A DNA stretch of 64,000 nt from positions 6,802,001 through 6,866,000 of the forward strand of contig JADJPE010000005.1 in the NCBI GenBank assembly GCA_016713425.1. Direction: 5' to 3'. This document shows, piece by piece, positions 1-8,511 of the stretch (within the stretch, counting starts at the first letter, position 1; the number at the start of each line of letters is the position of its first letter). The translations under genes were made by a program, and so were the position numbers. The stretch is from Deltaproteobacteria bacterium (GTDB lineage: Bacteria > Myxococcota > Kuafuiibacteriia > Kuafuiibacteriales > Kuafuiibacteriaceae). The notes below the pieces were generated by a model that did not search any database, was not told the DNA's origin, and saw only the letters and a list, made by a program, of their open reading frames with translations.

Positions 1-368
1 ACGTTAGCCTCACGTGCCGTCTCGCGCACGGCCTCGAGGATACGCTCAAGATCGCGAATCGGGAAACCTTCCTCCAGGACGAGCGCGAGTGTGAGGTAAA
101 GAGGCCTTGCGCCTGAGACCGAAAGGTCGTTCACGGTGCCGCAGACCGCGACTTTTCCGATATTCCCGTTTCGAAAGAAGATCGGGTCGATCACGAACGA
201 ATCGGTCGTGATGGCGAGTCGACCCGGCGGGCAATCGAGCACGGCGCTGTCGTCGAGCTTGCCGAGATGCCGATCGCCGAGGGTCTTCGTGATCACCTCG
301 ACCACGAGCTCGTGGCTCAAGAGGCCGCCAGAACCATGGTCGAGCACGATATGGGTTTCGGAAATCAT
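1..368 (-). CDS. hypE: HypE, [NiFe]-hydrogenase maturation (N-terminal part, cut by window edge)
   Basis: HypE belongs to the PurM/AIRS fold and dehydrates a carbamoylated C-terminal cysteine to a thiocyanate that supplies the cyanide ligands of [NiFe] hydrogenase. Only the first 122 residues are in the window. They carry the family's hallmarks: LDHGSGGLLSHEL at residues 9-21, DDSAVL near 41, TDSFVIDPIFF near 57 and the glycine-rich VCGTVNDLSVSGARPLYL that follows. The catalytic C-terminal cysteine lies beyond the left edge. The start ATG (368-366) overlaps the stop of the preceding acyl-ligase gene as ATGA, so the two are translationally coupled. It may open a hyp cluster to the left (an uptake hydrogenase would suit a nitrogen fixer), or it may serve the operon it is joined to. 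Family assignment is firm; role in this operon is open. Confidence 0.9.
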   Translation of the reverse strand, partial: MISETHIVLDHGSGGLLSHELVVEVITKTLGDRHLGKLDDSAVLDCPPGRLAITTDSFVIDPIFFRNGNIGKVAVCGTVNDLSVSGARPLYLTLALVLEEGFPIRDLERILEAVRETAREAN

Positions 369-3300
369 CCAGAGACCTCCTCCTGGGGTGTTTCGCCAGC
401 GGCATCCTCGAGCTCCGTCTCGAGTGAATGCGCGAACGCCATCACGGCGCGTTCGATGGTTTCAGGTCGATATAGGGCTGTGCGGTAGTAGGCGTTGATC
501 TCGATGGCGTTGGCGTATTCCGACGGATAGATCGAGAAAGCGAAATGGGAGTCTGGACCCCTCGCGCGATGGCGCGTCTCCCAGTCCGTCAGCGTACGCT
601 TCGCCATGTCGCCAAACGTTGTCATGTTGTACCAAACCGTGAACATGCTCAGTCCTGGACACTCGATGCCGCGACGGGATGCCACGAACTCAATCGGAAA
701 CACACTCCATTTGAGAACCTCGAAGATCTTGCGCTGCGTGCGCGCGACGAGATCCGAAAGCGACTCCTGGGGGAGGATGAGCATGGGCACCACAACCGGG
801 TCGACGAAATAGCCGACCACGCCGAGAAATCGTGGCTCGCGTCTGTTCGCGGACGGAATGCCGAGCACCAGCGTATCTGTCGCCAAGGTCTTCGAGAGCC
901 AGCGCGCGAGGGCCGAGAACAGGACGACGAAGGGCGCGGCGTTCGCGGCCTTGGCCTGAGCACGAATGCCGTTCGTCGTTGCGCCCGAAAGAACGGTGCG
1001 AAATGCGCTGGTCTTCGTGTCGTGGGGGTCGAGCGCGTCGGGGTGATCGAACGGGAGTGCCGCCGGCTTGAACTCGAAACCCTCGAGCTGCTCTTGCCAA
1101 AATGCAGCCGCCTCGTCCTTCAACGCGTTGTCGCGGGCCGCGGCCGCGAGCCCCTCGACATAGTCGAAGTAGGTTGCAGAGGGCGCAGGCAGAAGCTTGG
1201 CGAGATCACGTGTGCCGAGGGCGGCCTCGGCGTACAAGAGCCTGAGTTCTTGCTCTAAAATCGAGAGCGACCACCCGTCGCTGACAATGTGATTGATGAC
1301 GAGCGTGAGGTGATTGTTGTCTTCTTCATCCCGGAATAGGATGCCCCGGAAGAGCGGAGTCTGTCCGAGATCGAAGGGCTCCGCGAGCGCGGCCTCGATG
1401 AGGCTTTGGCGCTGGGCAGCGCGTGCACCTTGAGGGCGCGTGGAGAGATCGAACTCGCGGAGCTCAAAGGTCGAAGTCTCCTCGACCCTCTGTGTTGCTA
1501 TGCCTCCAGGTTGCGTGCGTTCGAAGCGCGTCCGCAATGCCCCGTGGCGGGCGATCAACTGCGCGAAGGCGGCCCGGAGTGCGTCGATGTCGAGTCGTCC
1601 GGGCAGAGGCGTCGAGGCGGCGATGTTGCTGCTGGTGTCGAGCGGGTTGCGCTCGAAGGCTTCGAAGATCCGACGCTGCGCCGTCGTGAGCTCCGCGGGT
1701 GCGGGTGCGGGTGCGGATGCGGGTGCGGGTGCGGATTGGCTCCGCGATTCGTTGCACGATTGGTTCTGCAAGTGCACGGTGGAGGCCTCGACCGTCTCCT
1801 CCCGTGCGCGCATGATCGCCCGGAGCGTACCCTCGATCGTGGGGTTGGCGTAAAGGTCCTTGTAGTCGAGATTGACGCCAAAATGCGCGTTGATTCTTTG
1901 AATCGTCTCGAGGGCGCGCATCGAATGCCCGCCGAGCTCAAAGAAGTGGCTTCGAAGGTCGACGTGTGAGACGCCGAGAACCTTGGCCCAGAGCTCAAGA
2001 AGAAACTGTACGTCGGCATTGCCGTCGGCGGCGCTTCGGCGGACGTCCAGTTCGGAGATGCTTAGTATCCGCGGTGTCTCTGAGAGCACCGGCCATGGCA
2101 TGTCGTCGGTGGATGCGTAGGCCAGTGTCTTGAGCTTGCGTTCGACAAGCCGCGAGCGTGTCAGGCGCCGCTGGATCTTGCCACTCGTGGTCCGAGAAGC
2201 TTCGCCGCGCGGAATATAGACGAGCAAATCGATCTCGAGATCGCACGCGCGACGCACCTCCTCACGAATCTCGACCGCGATCGTCGCGAGCGTGTCGGTC
2301 GCCGTGTGGCGCGGAACCTCCGTCACCAAGACGCATTTCGTGGGTTGTTCGACGGCGTAGGGCCTATCTCGCCGCACGTCCTCGATCTCGTGGTCGTCGA
2401 GTACGAAGGCGGCGCTGGCATGAGGCACGATCGTGGTGCATGCGCGCTCGGCTGCCGCCTCGATGTCTTGGGGATAATAGTTGCGCCCGCGGACGATGAG
2501 CAAATCCTTGAGGCGCCCCGTGACGTAGAGATCGCCGTCGATGATGACGCCGAGGTCGCCTGTTCGAAGGTAGGCTTCGTCGGGCCCGGTCGGCGGTGCA
2601 GCGGGCTTCGGCGGTGTCACGACGAGGCGCGTGAGACGGCGCCCGAACGTGGAGGCGGTGTCGTCGGGGCGACGCCAGTAGCCTCGCGCGATGCTTGGCC
2701 CAGACGCCCATATCTCGCCCACTTGACCCGGCGCCGCGGCCGTCCCTCGCTCCGGATCGACGACAACAACACGATGGTGGGACAAGGGCGTGCCGCATGA
2801 GACGATTTCGACGCCTTGGGCGGGTGAGGCGACCTCTTCGATCCGGCCCTGTCGGAGGGCGGCTCGGTCGACGTTGAGGGTTCGGAGCGGTCTCGGCGCG
2901 CACGTGCCCGTGATGAGCAGCGTGGCTTCGGCCATCCCGTAGGCAGGGCGGAAGCTCGTGTCGCGAAACCGCGCCCGAGAAAACTTGTCGGCGAACGCGC
3001 GGAGGGTCGTCGGGCGGATCGGCTCGGCGCCGACGATCGCGGCCGTCCAGGATGAGAGATCGAGTCGGTCGATTTCGGCGTCCGAAACGCGGGTCGTGCA
3101 GAGGTCAAAAGCAAAATTGGGCGCCGCCGACGCGCGGGCGCCGTAGGCGCTGATCGCCCGGAGCCATGAGATCGGGTCGGTCGCAAAGGTCGCCGGAGAT
3201 TGAAGAACACATCGGCCTTGGCAGTAAAGGGCTGCGATCGCAAAGCCGAGGCCCATATCATGAAACAGAGGGAGCCAACTTACGCCGGTTCCACCGAAGC

Positions 3301-4153
3301 CGACCAGCTCACTGATCGCGCGTTGGTTCGCGAGCATCTGCCCATGCGTGATCTCCACGCCCTTGGGCTCGGCGGTCGAGCCGGAGGTATATTGGAGAAG
3401 CACGGTGGATTCGGGCGAAAGCGATGGCTGCGCCCACGCCGAGGGCTGGGCCTTGTCGTTCATCCTCGCATCGTCGAGCGCGAGGACCTCCACTTGGCGC
3501 CCAGCGAGCACACGTTCGACCGTCGCGCAGCATGCCCCGTACGCGCCCGAGAGCGTGATGACGGCCGATGGTTCCGCGCTCCTCAAGATCGCGTCGACCT
3601 GAGGTTGTGGTCGCCGCGGATGCGGTGGATACATCGGAACCGCGATCATCCCGGCCGCGACGGTGCCGAAGAACGCCTCGAGATAGGCGGTGCCATTCGG
3701 AAGCGCGAGAATCACTCGGCTCCCGGGTGGCGCGAAGGCCTGAAGCGCCGCCGCGATGTCCTTGGCGCGCAGCAGGAGGCTCAAGGTCGAGAGCTGAGAT
3801 GCACCCGAGGCCCCGGCGGCCGAGGAGGCCGATGTTGCCGGCGCAGTGGGTGCGGAACCGGGCGCCGCGGCGGGCGCTGCGGCGGGCGCCGCCGTCGATG
3901 CTGTCGGCGTTGTGGGCGTCGTTGCCGTTGACGGCGTTGACGGCGTTGACGGCATTGACGGCGTTGACGGCATTGACGGCGTTGACGGCGTTGACGGCGC
4001 GTCGACGACGTAAAGCACGCGATTTGGCTGGGATGCAGCCTCCCGTTCCAAGAGATCAAGCAGGTTCGATGCATGCGCAGCCCTGGGCGTATCTGGCCCG
4101 GGCTTCGGGTTGTCGTGCTCGAAGGCGTTGTCGGTGGCTTCAGTGAAACTCAT
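365..4153 (-). CDS. Fatty-acyl-AMP ligase - carrier protein - condensation domain enzyme (NRPS-like)
   Basis: A 1,262-residue assembly-line protein. Residues about 30-660 form a fatty-acyl-AMP ligase: the adenylate motif YTSGSTAEPKG at 255-265, WLPLFHDMGLG after it, and GRLKDLLIVRGRNYYPQDIE near 560, which is the FAAL form of the core motif. A peptidyl/acyl carrier follows with its phosphopantetheine serine in FFELGGHSMRAL at about residue 740. The C-terminal 440 residues are a condensation domain with NHIVSDGWS in place of HHxxxDG (second His kept) and VVGYFVDPVVVP. There is no downstream adenylation or thioesterase domain, so the acyl chain is probably passed to a free amine or to a partner in trans. 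Two low-complexity stretches are inserted: S/T/P tripeptides at residues 52-90 and an Ala-Pro linker before the condensation domain. Starts as ATGA over the ureohydrolase stop. Substrate and product cannot be read from the sequence. Confidence 0.9.
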   Translation of the reverse strand: MSFTEATDNAFEHDNPKPGPDTPRAAHASNLLDLLEREAASQPNRVLYVVDAPSTPSTPSMPSTPSMPSTPSTPSTATTPTTPTASTAAPAAAPAAAPGSAPTAPATSASSAAGASGASQLSTLSLLLRAKDIAAALQAFAPPGSRVILALPNGTAYLEAFFGTVAAGMIAVPMYPPHPRRPQPQVDAILRSAEPSAVITLSGAYGACCATVERVLAGRQVEVLALDDARMNDKAQPSAWAQPSLSPESTVLLQYTSGSTAEPKGVEITHGQMLANQRAISELVGFGGTGVSWLPLFHDMGLGFAIAALYCQGRCVLQSPATFATDPISWLRAISAYGARASAAPNFAFDLCTTRVSDAEIDRLDLSSWTAAIVGAEPIRPTTLRAFADKFSRARFRDTSFRPAYGMAEATLLITGTCAPRPLRTLNVDRAALRQGRIEEVASPAQGVEIVSCGTPLSHHRVVVVDPERGTAAAPGQVGEIWASGPSIARGYWRRPDDTASTFGRRLTRLVVTPPKPAAPPTGPDEAYLRTGDLGVIIDGDLYVTGRLKDLLIVRGRNYYPQDIEAAAERACTTIVPHASAAFVLDDHEIEDVRRDRPYAVEQPTKCVLVTEVPRHTATDTLATIAVEIREEVRRACDLEIDLLVYIPRGEASRTTSGKIQRRLTRSRLVERKLKTLAYASTDDMPWPVLSETPRILSISELDVRRSAADGNADVQFLLELWAKVLGVSHVDLRSHFFELGGHSMRALETIQRINAHFGVNLDYKDLYANPTIEGTLRAIMRAREETVEASTVHLQNQSCNESRSQSAPAPASAPAPAPAELTTAQRRIFEAFERNPLDTSSNIAASTPLPGRLDIDALRAAFAQLIARHGALRTRFERTQPGGIATQRVEETSTFELREFDLSTRPQGARAAQRQSLIEAALAEPFDLGQTPLFRGILFRDEEDNNHLTLVINHIVSDGWSLSILEQELRLLYAEAALGTRDLAKLLPAPSATYFDYVEGLAAAARDNALKDEAAAFWQEQLEGFEFKPAALPFDHPDALDPHDTKTSAFRTVLSGATTNGIRAQAKAANAAPFVVLFSALARWLSKTLATDTLVLGIPSANRREPRFLGVVGYFVDPVVVPMLILPQESLSDLVARTQRKIFEVLKWSVFPIEFVASRRGIECPGLSMFTVWYNMTTFGDMAKRTLTDWETRHRARGPDSHFAFSIYPSEYANAIEINAYYRTALYRPETIERAVMAFAHSLETELEDAAGETPQEEVSG
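1695..1736. repeat. Tandem 6-bp array, seven units, inside the acyl-ligase gene
   Basis: Seven consecutive hexamers of gcgggt or gcggat on the plus strand. On the coding strand they give an alternating Ala-Pro linker between the carrier and condensation domains. Confidence 0.9.
3927..3998. repeat. Tandem 9-bp array, eight units, inside the acyl-ligase gene
   Basis: Eight units of gttgacggc, two of them with a in the first position. On the coding strand they give Ser-Thr-Pro and Ser-Met-Pro tripeptides that interrupt the N-terminal part of the ligase domain. The period keeps the frame. Confidence 0.92.
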
Positions 4154-5106
4154 GGACGTGCTCCGCTGCTCACGGCTTGGGCTGAATCGATGTTGGCAAG
4201 AATTTCCGAAAGGATCGCGAGAATGGCCTGACCCGTGATCTCGGCGGTATCTAAGGGCGGCGCGTATTCGACGATGTCGTAGCCGCGCGCCTTCTGTGTA
4301 GGCAAGGTACGCAAGAGGTGAATGATTTGACCGGTCGTCAGACCCCCGCCGACCGGCGTCCCGGTACCGGGCGCGTACGCTGGATCGAGGACGTCGACAT
4401 CGATGGTGATGTATAGATGATCGACGCGTTCGACGATGGACTGCGCGAGACGCATCGCCATCGAACAGGCCAGCGTGAAGTCGGCATGAAATGCCCAGGA
4501 AGGGACTTCAGCGATCTCGCTCGACGCCAAGAAGCATGACTCTTCTTGGTCGTACGCGCGCGCGCCGACGAGAAGGACGTCCCCGGGTGCGATCTTGCCG
4601 TCGGTCACGACTCGACGGAGAGGTGAGCCGTGCGAAATCGAGCTCTCGAGATAGCGGTCGAGAAGATCCGGATGCGCGTCGAACCAGAACACACCCCACC
4701 TCCCCCCTGATCTCTGAGCGGCGTCGATGATCGGAAACGTGATCGAGTGGTCACCGCCGATCGTGATGTGAACCCCCGTCGTCCGCCACAGCGCCACGTA
4801 GTGCTCGCGAATCGCGTGAATGGCTTTGTCGAGGTGGAGACGAGGGACCACGAGGTCGCCTCGATCGCGCAGGGAGAGCGCGCTGAAATCTTCCTGGCGA
4901 GAGGAGAGCGTCTTCAGTCGAGGTGAGAGATGGCGGAGGTGCCTAGGCCCCTCGGATGCGCCGGCCCGCCCCCCGACGCCGCCGTCGAACGGAATCCCAC
5001 CGATGGTGGCGACCACGGGCGTCTCGCACGAAGAGGCCAAGCCTCCCCAGAGCCGCGAAAGAAGTTTCGTCGAGGGACTGTTGTCGTCGGTCACGAGCGT
5101 CTCCAT
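4150..5106 (-). CDS. Ureohydrolase (agmatinase/arginase family)
   Basis: A 318-residue metal-dependent hydrolase of guanidino compounds. The dinuclear metal-site motifs are all present: GGDHSITFP, WFDAHPDLLD, a following SHGSPLR, and TIDVDVLDPAYAPGTGTP. In this family the aspartates and histidines of these motifs bind two Mn or Ni ions. The start METLVT at 5106 was chosen because the conserved fold begins soon after; upstream codons in the same frame look non-coding. It lies 65 bases behind the isochorismatase-like gene and overlaps the acyl-ligase start as ATGA. Family members include agmatinase, arginase, proclavaminate amidinohydrolase and the nickel-dependent guanidine hydrolase, and sequence alone does not decide between them. 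In this operon it could release the amine (for example putrescine from agmatine) used by the condensation domain; that is inference. Confidence 0.88.
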   Translation of the reverse strand: METLVTDDNSPSTKLLSRLWGGLASSCETPVVATIGGIPFDGGVGGRAGASEGPRHLRHLSPRLKTLSSRQEDFSALSLRDRGDLVVPRLHLDKAIHAIREHYVALWRTTGVHITIGGDHSITFPIIDAAQRSGGRWGVFWFDAHPDLLDRYLESSISHGSPLRRVVTDGKIAPGDVLLVGARAYDQEESCFLASSEIAEVPSWAFHADFTLACSMAMRLAQSIVERVDHLYITIDVDVLDPAYAPGTGTPVGGGLTTGQIIHLLRTLPTQKARGYDIVEYAPPLDTAEITGQAILAILSEILANIDSAQAVSSGARP

Positions 5107-5171
5107 GCACAGGCGGCCACGTCGATCGAACGCGTGCGTTCGTTGTCGGCGACGATTCTCGGTGCTCGGGC

Positions 5172-5975
5172 TCACGGAAGCGCCGGCACCGAGAAGTCGA
5201 ACGTGTTGCGCTCCCGGAGTGTCTTGACGATGGCATCCATCGGCATGACGACTGCGCAATAGCTGCGCAGCCACTCGAGCGCGCGGTTGCGGTCTTCTTC
5301 GCGAGTCGAGACCACTCCGTCCGAAGGAACAATGACATTGTAGCCCCGAAAATGCGCATCGGCCGCCGTCGTTTGGACGCATATCTGGGCTTGCATGCCG
5401 GTGATGATGACGATCTGAATTTCGTGGTGCTTGAGATAGGCGTCGAGCCCCGTTTCAAAGAATCCGCTGTCCTTCTTCTTCTCGATGATCGCGTCGCTGG
5501 GGTGCAGGAACTCTCGAATAATCTCAGCGCCGGGAGTGCCGCGAAGAACCGGAACACGTCCGTTGTGGAGCTCGATCTTCTTGTCGCCCTCGTCGTAGAC
5601 GAGCTGAAGGTGTGCCACCCGATGATCGAGCCCTCGCATGTCATTCAGGAACTGGATCAGCCCGGGCTTGAATCGCTCGACGTTTGCCTGCCGCTCGGGA
5701 TTCTTTTCGACGAGCTCATATTGGAGATCGTTCGTCAGGACCGCGATCCTCGGACTCGCGCCTTTCTTCTCGGCGCGAGCCGTGACGTCGGTTGTCTCGC
5801 CTGCGCCGCCCTGGGCCTTGGCTGCGGTCGCAGCGGTCGCAGCAGCGGTCGCGGCTTCGGTCGCAGCGGCGGCCGCGGCTTCGGTCGCAGCCGCGTTGCG
5901 CGCCGTGGTTCTTGCGTCCGTCGCATTCGTCGTGTTCATCGTGTTCATCGTGTTCATCGTGTGCATCGTGTTCAT
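5172..5975 (-). CDS. Isochorismatase-fold cysteine hydrolase with repetitive N-terminus
   Basis: A 267-residue protein of the isochorismatase/nicotinamidase superfamily, whose members hydrolyse amides, ureides or enol ethers with an Asp-Lys-Cys triad. The Asp sits in VLTNDLQYEL, the Lys in IIEKKKDSGFF, and the Cys in GMQAQICVQTTAADAHFRGY, all in canonical order. The start at 5975 is supported by GGAGAG about nine bases upstream. Translation therefore opens with a run of Met-Asn-Thr repeats, then an Ala/Thr-rich stretch of some 40 residues before the enzyme domain; neither is typical of the family and both are low-complexity expansions. It lies between the diiron oxidase (98-base gap) and the ureohydrolase. 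The substrate is unknown. N-carbamoyl or amide hydrolysis would fit the nitrogen chemistry of the neighbours. Confidence 0.85.
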   Translation of the reverse strand: MNTMHTMNTMNTMNTTNATDARTTARNAAATEAAAAAATEAATAAATAATAAKAQGGAGETTDVTARAEKKGASPRIAVLTNDLQYELVEKNPERQANVERFKPGLIQFLNDMRGLDHRVAHLQLVYDEGDKKIELHNGRVPVLRGTPGAEIIREFLHPSDAIIEKKKDSGFFETGLDAYLKHHEIQIVIITGMQAQICVQTTAADAHFRGYNVIVPSDGVVSTREEDRNRALEWLRSYCAVVMPMDAIVKTLRERNTFDFSVPALP

Positions 5976-5978
5976 CGT
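5934..5978. repeat. Tandem 9-bp array, five units, at the start of the isochorismatase-fold gene
   Basis: Five units of gttcatcgt, one with a base change. The coding strand reads Met-Asn-Thr or Met-His-Thr, so several in-frame ATG codons lie directly behind the ribosome-binding site. Copy-number change would alter the N-terminus without shifting the frame. Confidence 0.88.
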
Positions 5979-6072
5979 GTCGCTCTCTCCATGGCAAAGG
6001 CCGGTCGCTGTCAGGTTCCTAGTCTCCGGTGCATAGACCGGCGCATAGACGGATGGGTTGCTGGTGGTGACG

Positions 6073-6825
6073 CTACGCGCGGGTGTCCAAGATCGGGGTC
6101 GATGGTTCGGTTGCTTTCCAATGCGGCTCCGAATGGGAAACAGCATCGATCAGAAGTGTCCACCAGTGCTTCATGGCGTCGATGGCTGCGATGGCGCCTT
6201 CATAGATCTCGTCTTCGTCGAGCGGCCTAAGCCCTGAGCCGTTGGGCGGGGTGCAGGCGGTAAGGAAGACCGAGAGCCCATCTTTGTGACTTTGCTCGAC
6301 GCCACCATCGAGGTGGAGGTCGTGAAAGGCTTTGATGGTCGTTCCTTCCCAGGGCGCGTTTCGGCGATGGCAGATCTCGCGACAGATCTCGAAGAACACC
6401 TCATGCTCAAAGATCGCGGCTGTCTCGGTTGCGTAGAGCGTTCCGAGCGCACGTGAACCGGGGTCGCTCGAGAGGCGCTCGAGTGTTGCCAAGAACTCCG
6501 TGGTGGGGCGGAACTCGACGCGTCGGTCGAAGTCGGTGCCCACTTCGAGCATTCCGCGCTTGTACATGGGTGCATGTCCATCTTCCTCGTGGAGGTTTCG
6601 GGTGAGTTCGGTCGCGACGCCCGGGTTACAGAGATCGCTCGTGGCCTCGATGGCGCGTTCGAGAAAGCCTTTGTTCGCGGCTGAGAATTGATAGTGCTCC
6701 ATCGAGAGCCACTCGAGCTGAGCTTCGGAGAAGACAGAGAGGTCAGCGAGACGTCGCTTGGTTGCTGATATCCACTGTTCGTTCTTGGTGTCGATCCTGC
6801 GTGCAAGCGCGGTGAGATTGGACAT
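6073..6825 (-). CDS. Haem-oxygenase-like diiron oxidase (HDO superfamily, DUF3865/CADD-like)
   Basis: A 250-residue all-helical protein. The ligand pattern of haem-oxygenase-like diiron oxidases is visible: E81-x2-H84 in HEEDGH, E134 in YATETAA, then H171-x5-E177-x2-H180 in HLDGGVEQSH. Spacing matches the fatty-acid decarboxylase UndA and relatives. Members of this superfamily oxidise fatty acids, amino acids or amines (decarboxylation, N-oxygenation, C-C cleavage). The closest family by memory is DUF3865, known from cyanobacteria, whose reaction is not established. Start ATG at 6825 has AAGGGGA about eight bases upstream. First gene of the operon behind the double palindrome at 6993-7022. 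Inferred role: oxidative tailoring of the acyl or amine part of the product made by the downstream acyl ligase. Confidence 0.85.
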   Translation of the reverse strand: MSNLTALARRIDTKNEQWISATKRRLADLSVFSEAQLEWLSMEHYQFSAANKGFLERAIEATSDLCNPGVATELTRNLHEEDGHAPMYKRGMLEVGTDFDRRVEFRPTTEFLATLERLSSDPGSRALGTLYATETAAIFEHEVFFEICREICHRRNAPWEGTTIKAFHDLHLDGGVEQSHKDGLSVFLTACTPPNGSGLRPLDEDEIYEGAIAAIDAMKHWWTLLIDAVSHSEPHWKATEPSTPILDTRA

Positions 6826-7149
6826 TGTTCTGGTCCCCTTTTCGGTGCGTGAGGAGAATCAGAACAAGAAGCGGAAAGGCAATCTGCTTGTTCGAACGGT
6901 GAATGAATAAAGAGAAGGCTCTCAGAAAAGTCGATGGTGATGGGCGTGCGTGAAATGGCGTGCTCTTGACTTTGGCTTATCTCGCTTTGTGTAACACGCG
7001 CGTGTTCCTGTGACGTCACAGGCTCCAACGGGCGTTACGTTCTTGATGGGATTATTGTGAGGTTGGCTGCACGTGCCGGGTGGTGGAGCGATGGATGAGC
7101 GCGGTCCGGTGGGTCACCAGAGCCGAGCGGCTTGGCGACGATGTGATTG
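6826..7149 (-). promoter_or_regulatory. Promoter region of the HDO/FAAL operon, with two adjacent perfect palindromes at 6993-7022
   Basis: No convincing gene lies in this 324-base gap. It holds AACACGCGCGTGTT (6993-7006) followed at once by CCTGTGACGTCACAGG (7007-7022), both perfect inverted repeats. They lie 168 bases upstream of the diiron-oxidase start and about 130 bases beyond the end of the alpha/beta hydrolase gene. Two such dyads side by side look like paired operators for dimeric regulators, but no regulator gene is visible nearby. No clear -35/-10 could be fixed. Confidence 0.55.
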
Positions 7150-8451
7150 CTATGCCCGGCGAGACGGTGCGCCGCTCTGGAAGATCGACGCGAGCGCTTG
7201 GCACGTGTCTTCGGCGTGAATGACCTGGAAGTGCGACTTGCCGTGAATTTCGTGCACGCGGCGCTCGGGCTCGGGCTTAGCGCGATAAACTCCGGAGAGC
7301 AGAGTGAGACTCGGCTTTTCGACGATGCCGTCGCCGATCCAGGCCTTCCATGGTTCGTCACCCGGATGAAGCACGCTGTAGACCTGGAAAGCGTCCACAT
7401 CGTCGAGCTCCCCAAAGTAGCGAGGCGCAGTGTATCGCGCCAGATGCTTGGCGGGGCGCATCCACTCTTCCTCGCGGATCACGCCATGCGACAGATCGCG
7501 AATGGCGTCGCTCCTCTGATTTCCGATCACCCCGAGGACGTGCAAGAGCGGAAGGTACGTATCCTCGAGCCCCTTGCCCACCCAGAAGCCGATCTTCTCC
7601 AGATAGGATCCACCGTCCGGAGAGGAGATCAATACCGCCTTGCCGAGACGGCTTCCGAGACTCGCGCCGGCCGACTTCGCTTGGTCGAGCGCGCTTCTCA
7701 ACACGAGTCCACCCAGACTGTAGGTCATGACATCGACCTTTCGGCCTTGAAGGGGCGCGGAATCGGCGAAGGACTCGATCAATGTTCGAAGCGCAGCGCC
7801 ATTTTCGGAGATGTGCACGCCGGGATTGATGCGCAGGCGCGCCAGAAACACGCCTTCATCCTCAAGGACTCGATCGAGAGACCATGGGCCATCCGCGTTG
7901 GTCCAGAGCGTCTCGTCCGACAACATTCCGGGGACGCATACAACGACGCGCCGGAGCCCGGAGTCCGCGTAGCGAGAGGCCATTTCGAGGGCCGAGACAT
8001 CTTTGCCATCGAGGCGGAACGCGGGTCGAATGTCGGAGAGCTTCACCCCGGCGAAGGACGTCCCAACGATACTACCCACATGCACGTTTTCGAGCACACT
8101 CCGCCGCGTGTATTCATCCGCTTCATCGAGCGCGTTGAGGGCAAGGCGAAACGCATCGGTCGTCGCGCGCACCGCTTCGCTCAGACCGGCCGCGCTCGCG
8201 ATGTTGGCCCTCCGGATGGCATCACTTGAGCTTCTCAGACCCACGACCAACCGCTCGGTGATCTGTCTTTGCACGAGGTCGTCGATACGATCGGCCGTCC
8301 ATGTCAAAGACCCAACCGTCGCGCTTCGCGCGTACTCCATCACCTCAGCGGCTTTCCTCTCGCCGAACTCGAGAGTCGACCGCCCAGCATCGAACAACAC
8401 CTTTCGCAGATCGATCATCGAAGTCATCACCCGCAACCGGGAGGTAACCAT
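7150..8451 (-). CDS. Alpha/beta-hydrolase fold lipase/esterase-like protein
   Basis: A 433-residue protein whose second half is an alpha/beta hydrolase. RVVVCVPGMLSDETLW gives the first strand and oxyanion region, MTYSLGGLVLRSA holds the nucleophile Ser in a G/Y-x-S-x-G elbow, and HEIHGKSHFQVI near the C-terminus supplies a catalytic His. The first 150 residues are helical and not part of the fold. Regions such as SSPDGGSYLEKIG resemble PGAP1-like or triacylglycerol lipases. The start is uncertain: ATG at 8451, 8427 and 8418 are all in frame and none has a strong ribosome-binding site. It is the last gene in the direction of the nif-mod run, 60 bases after modC, and may be co-transcribed with it. 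No link to nitrogen fixation is known. Confidence 0.7.
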   Translation of the reverse strand: MVTSRLRVMTSMIDLRKVLFDAGRSTLEFGERKAAEVMEYARSATVGSLTWTADRIDDLVQRQITERLVVGLRSSSDAIRRANIASAAGLSEAVRATTDAFRLALNALDEADEYTRRSVLENVHVGSIVGTSFAGVKLSDIRPAFRLDGKDVSALEMASRYADSGLRRVVVCVPGMLSDETLWTNADGPWSLDRVLEDEGVFLARLRINPGVHISENGAALRTLIESFADSAPLQGRKVDVMTYSLGGLVLRSALDQAKSAGASLGSRLGKAVLISSPDGGSYLEKIGFWVGKGLEDTYLPLLHVLGVIGNQRSDAIRDLSHGVIREEEWMRPAKHLARYTAPRYFGELDDVDAFQVYSVLHPGDEPWKAWIGDGIVEKPSLTLLSGVYRAKPEPERRVHEIHGKSHFQVIHAEDTCQALASIFQSGAPSRRA

Positions 8452-8511
8452 GAGAGCACACCAATCTCAACGCCAATTGGGGCCAACCGATCCGGATTGC
8501 ACGCCACAGCG

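Noticed and set aside
46..405. Minus-strand open frame of about 119 codons at the left edge
   Set aside because: Arg-rich shadow of hypE; the hypE frame gives clear HypE motifs and an ATGA overlap.
7011..7020. CRP/FNR site in TGTGACGTCACA (7009-7020 region)
   Set aside because: Half-sites match TGTGA/TCACA but the gap is two bases, not six.
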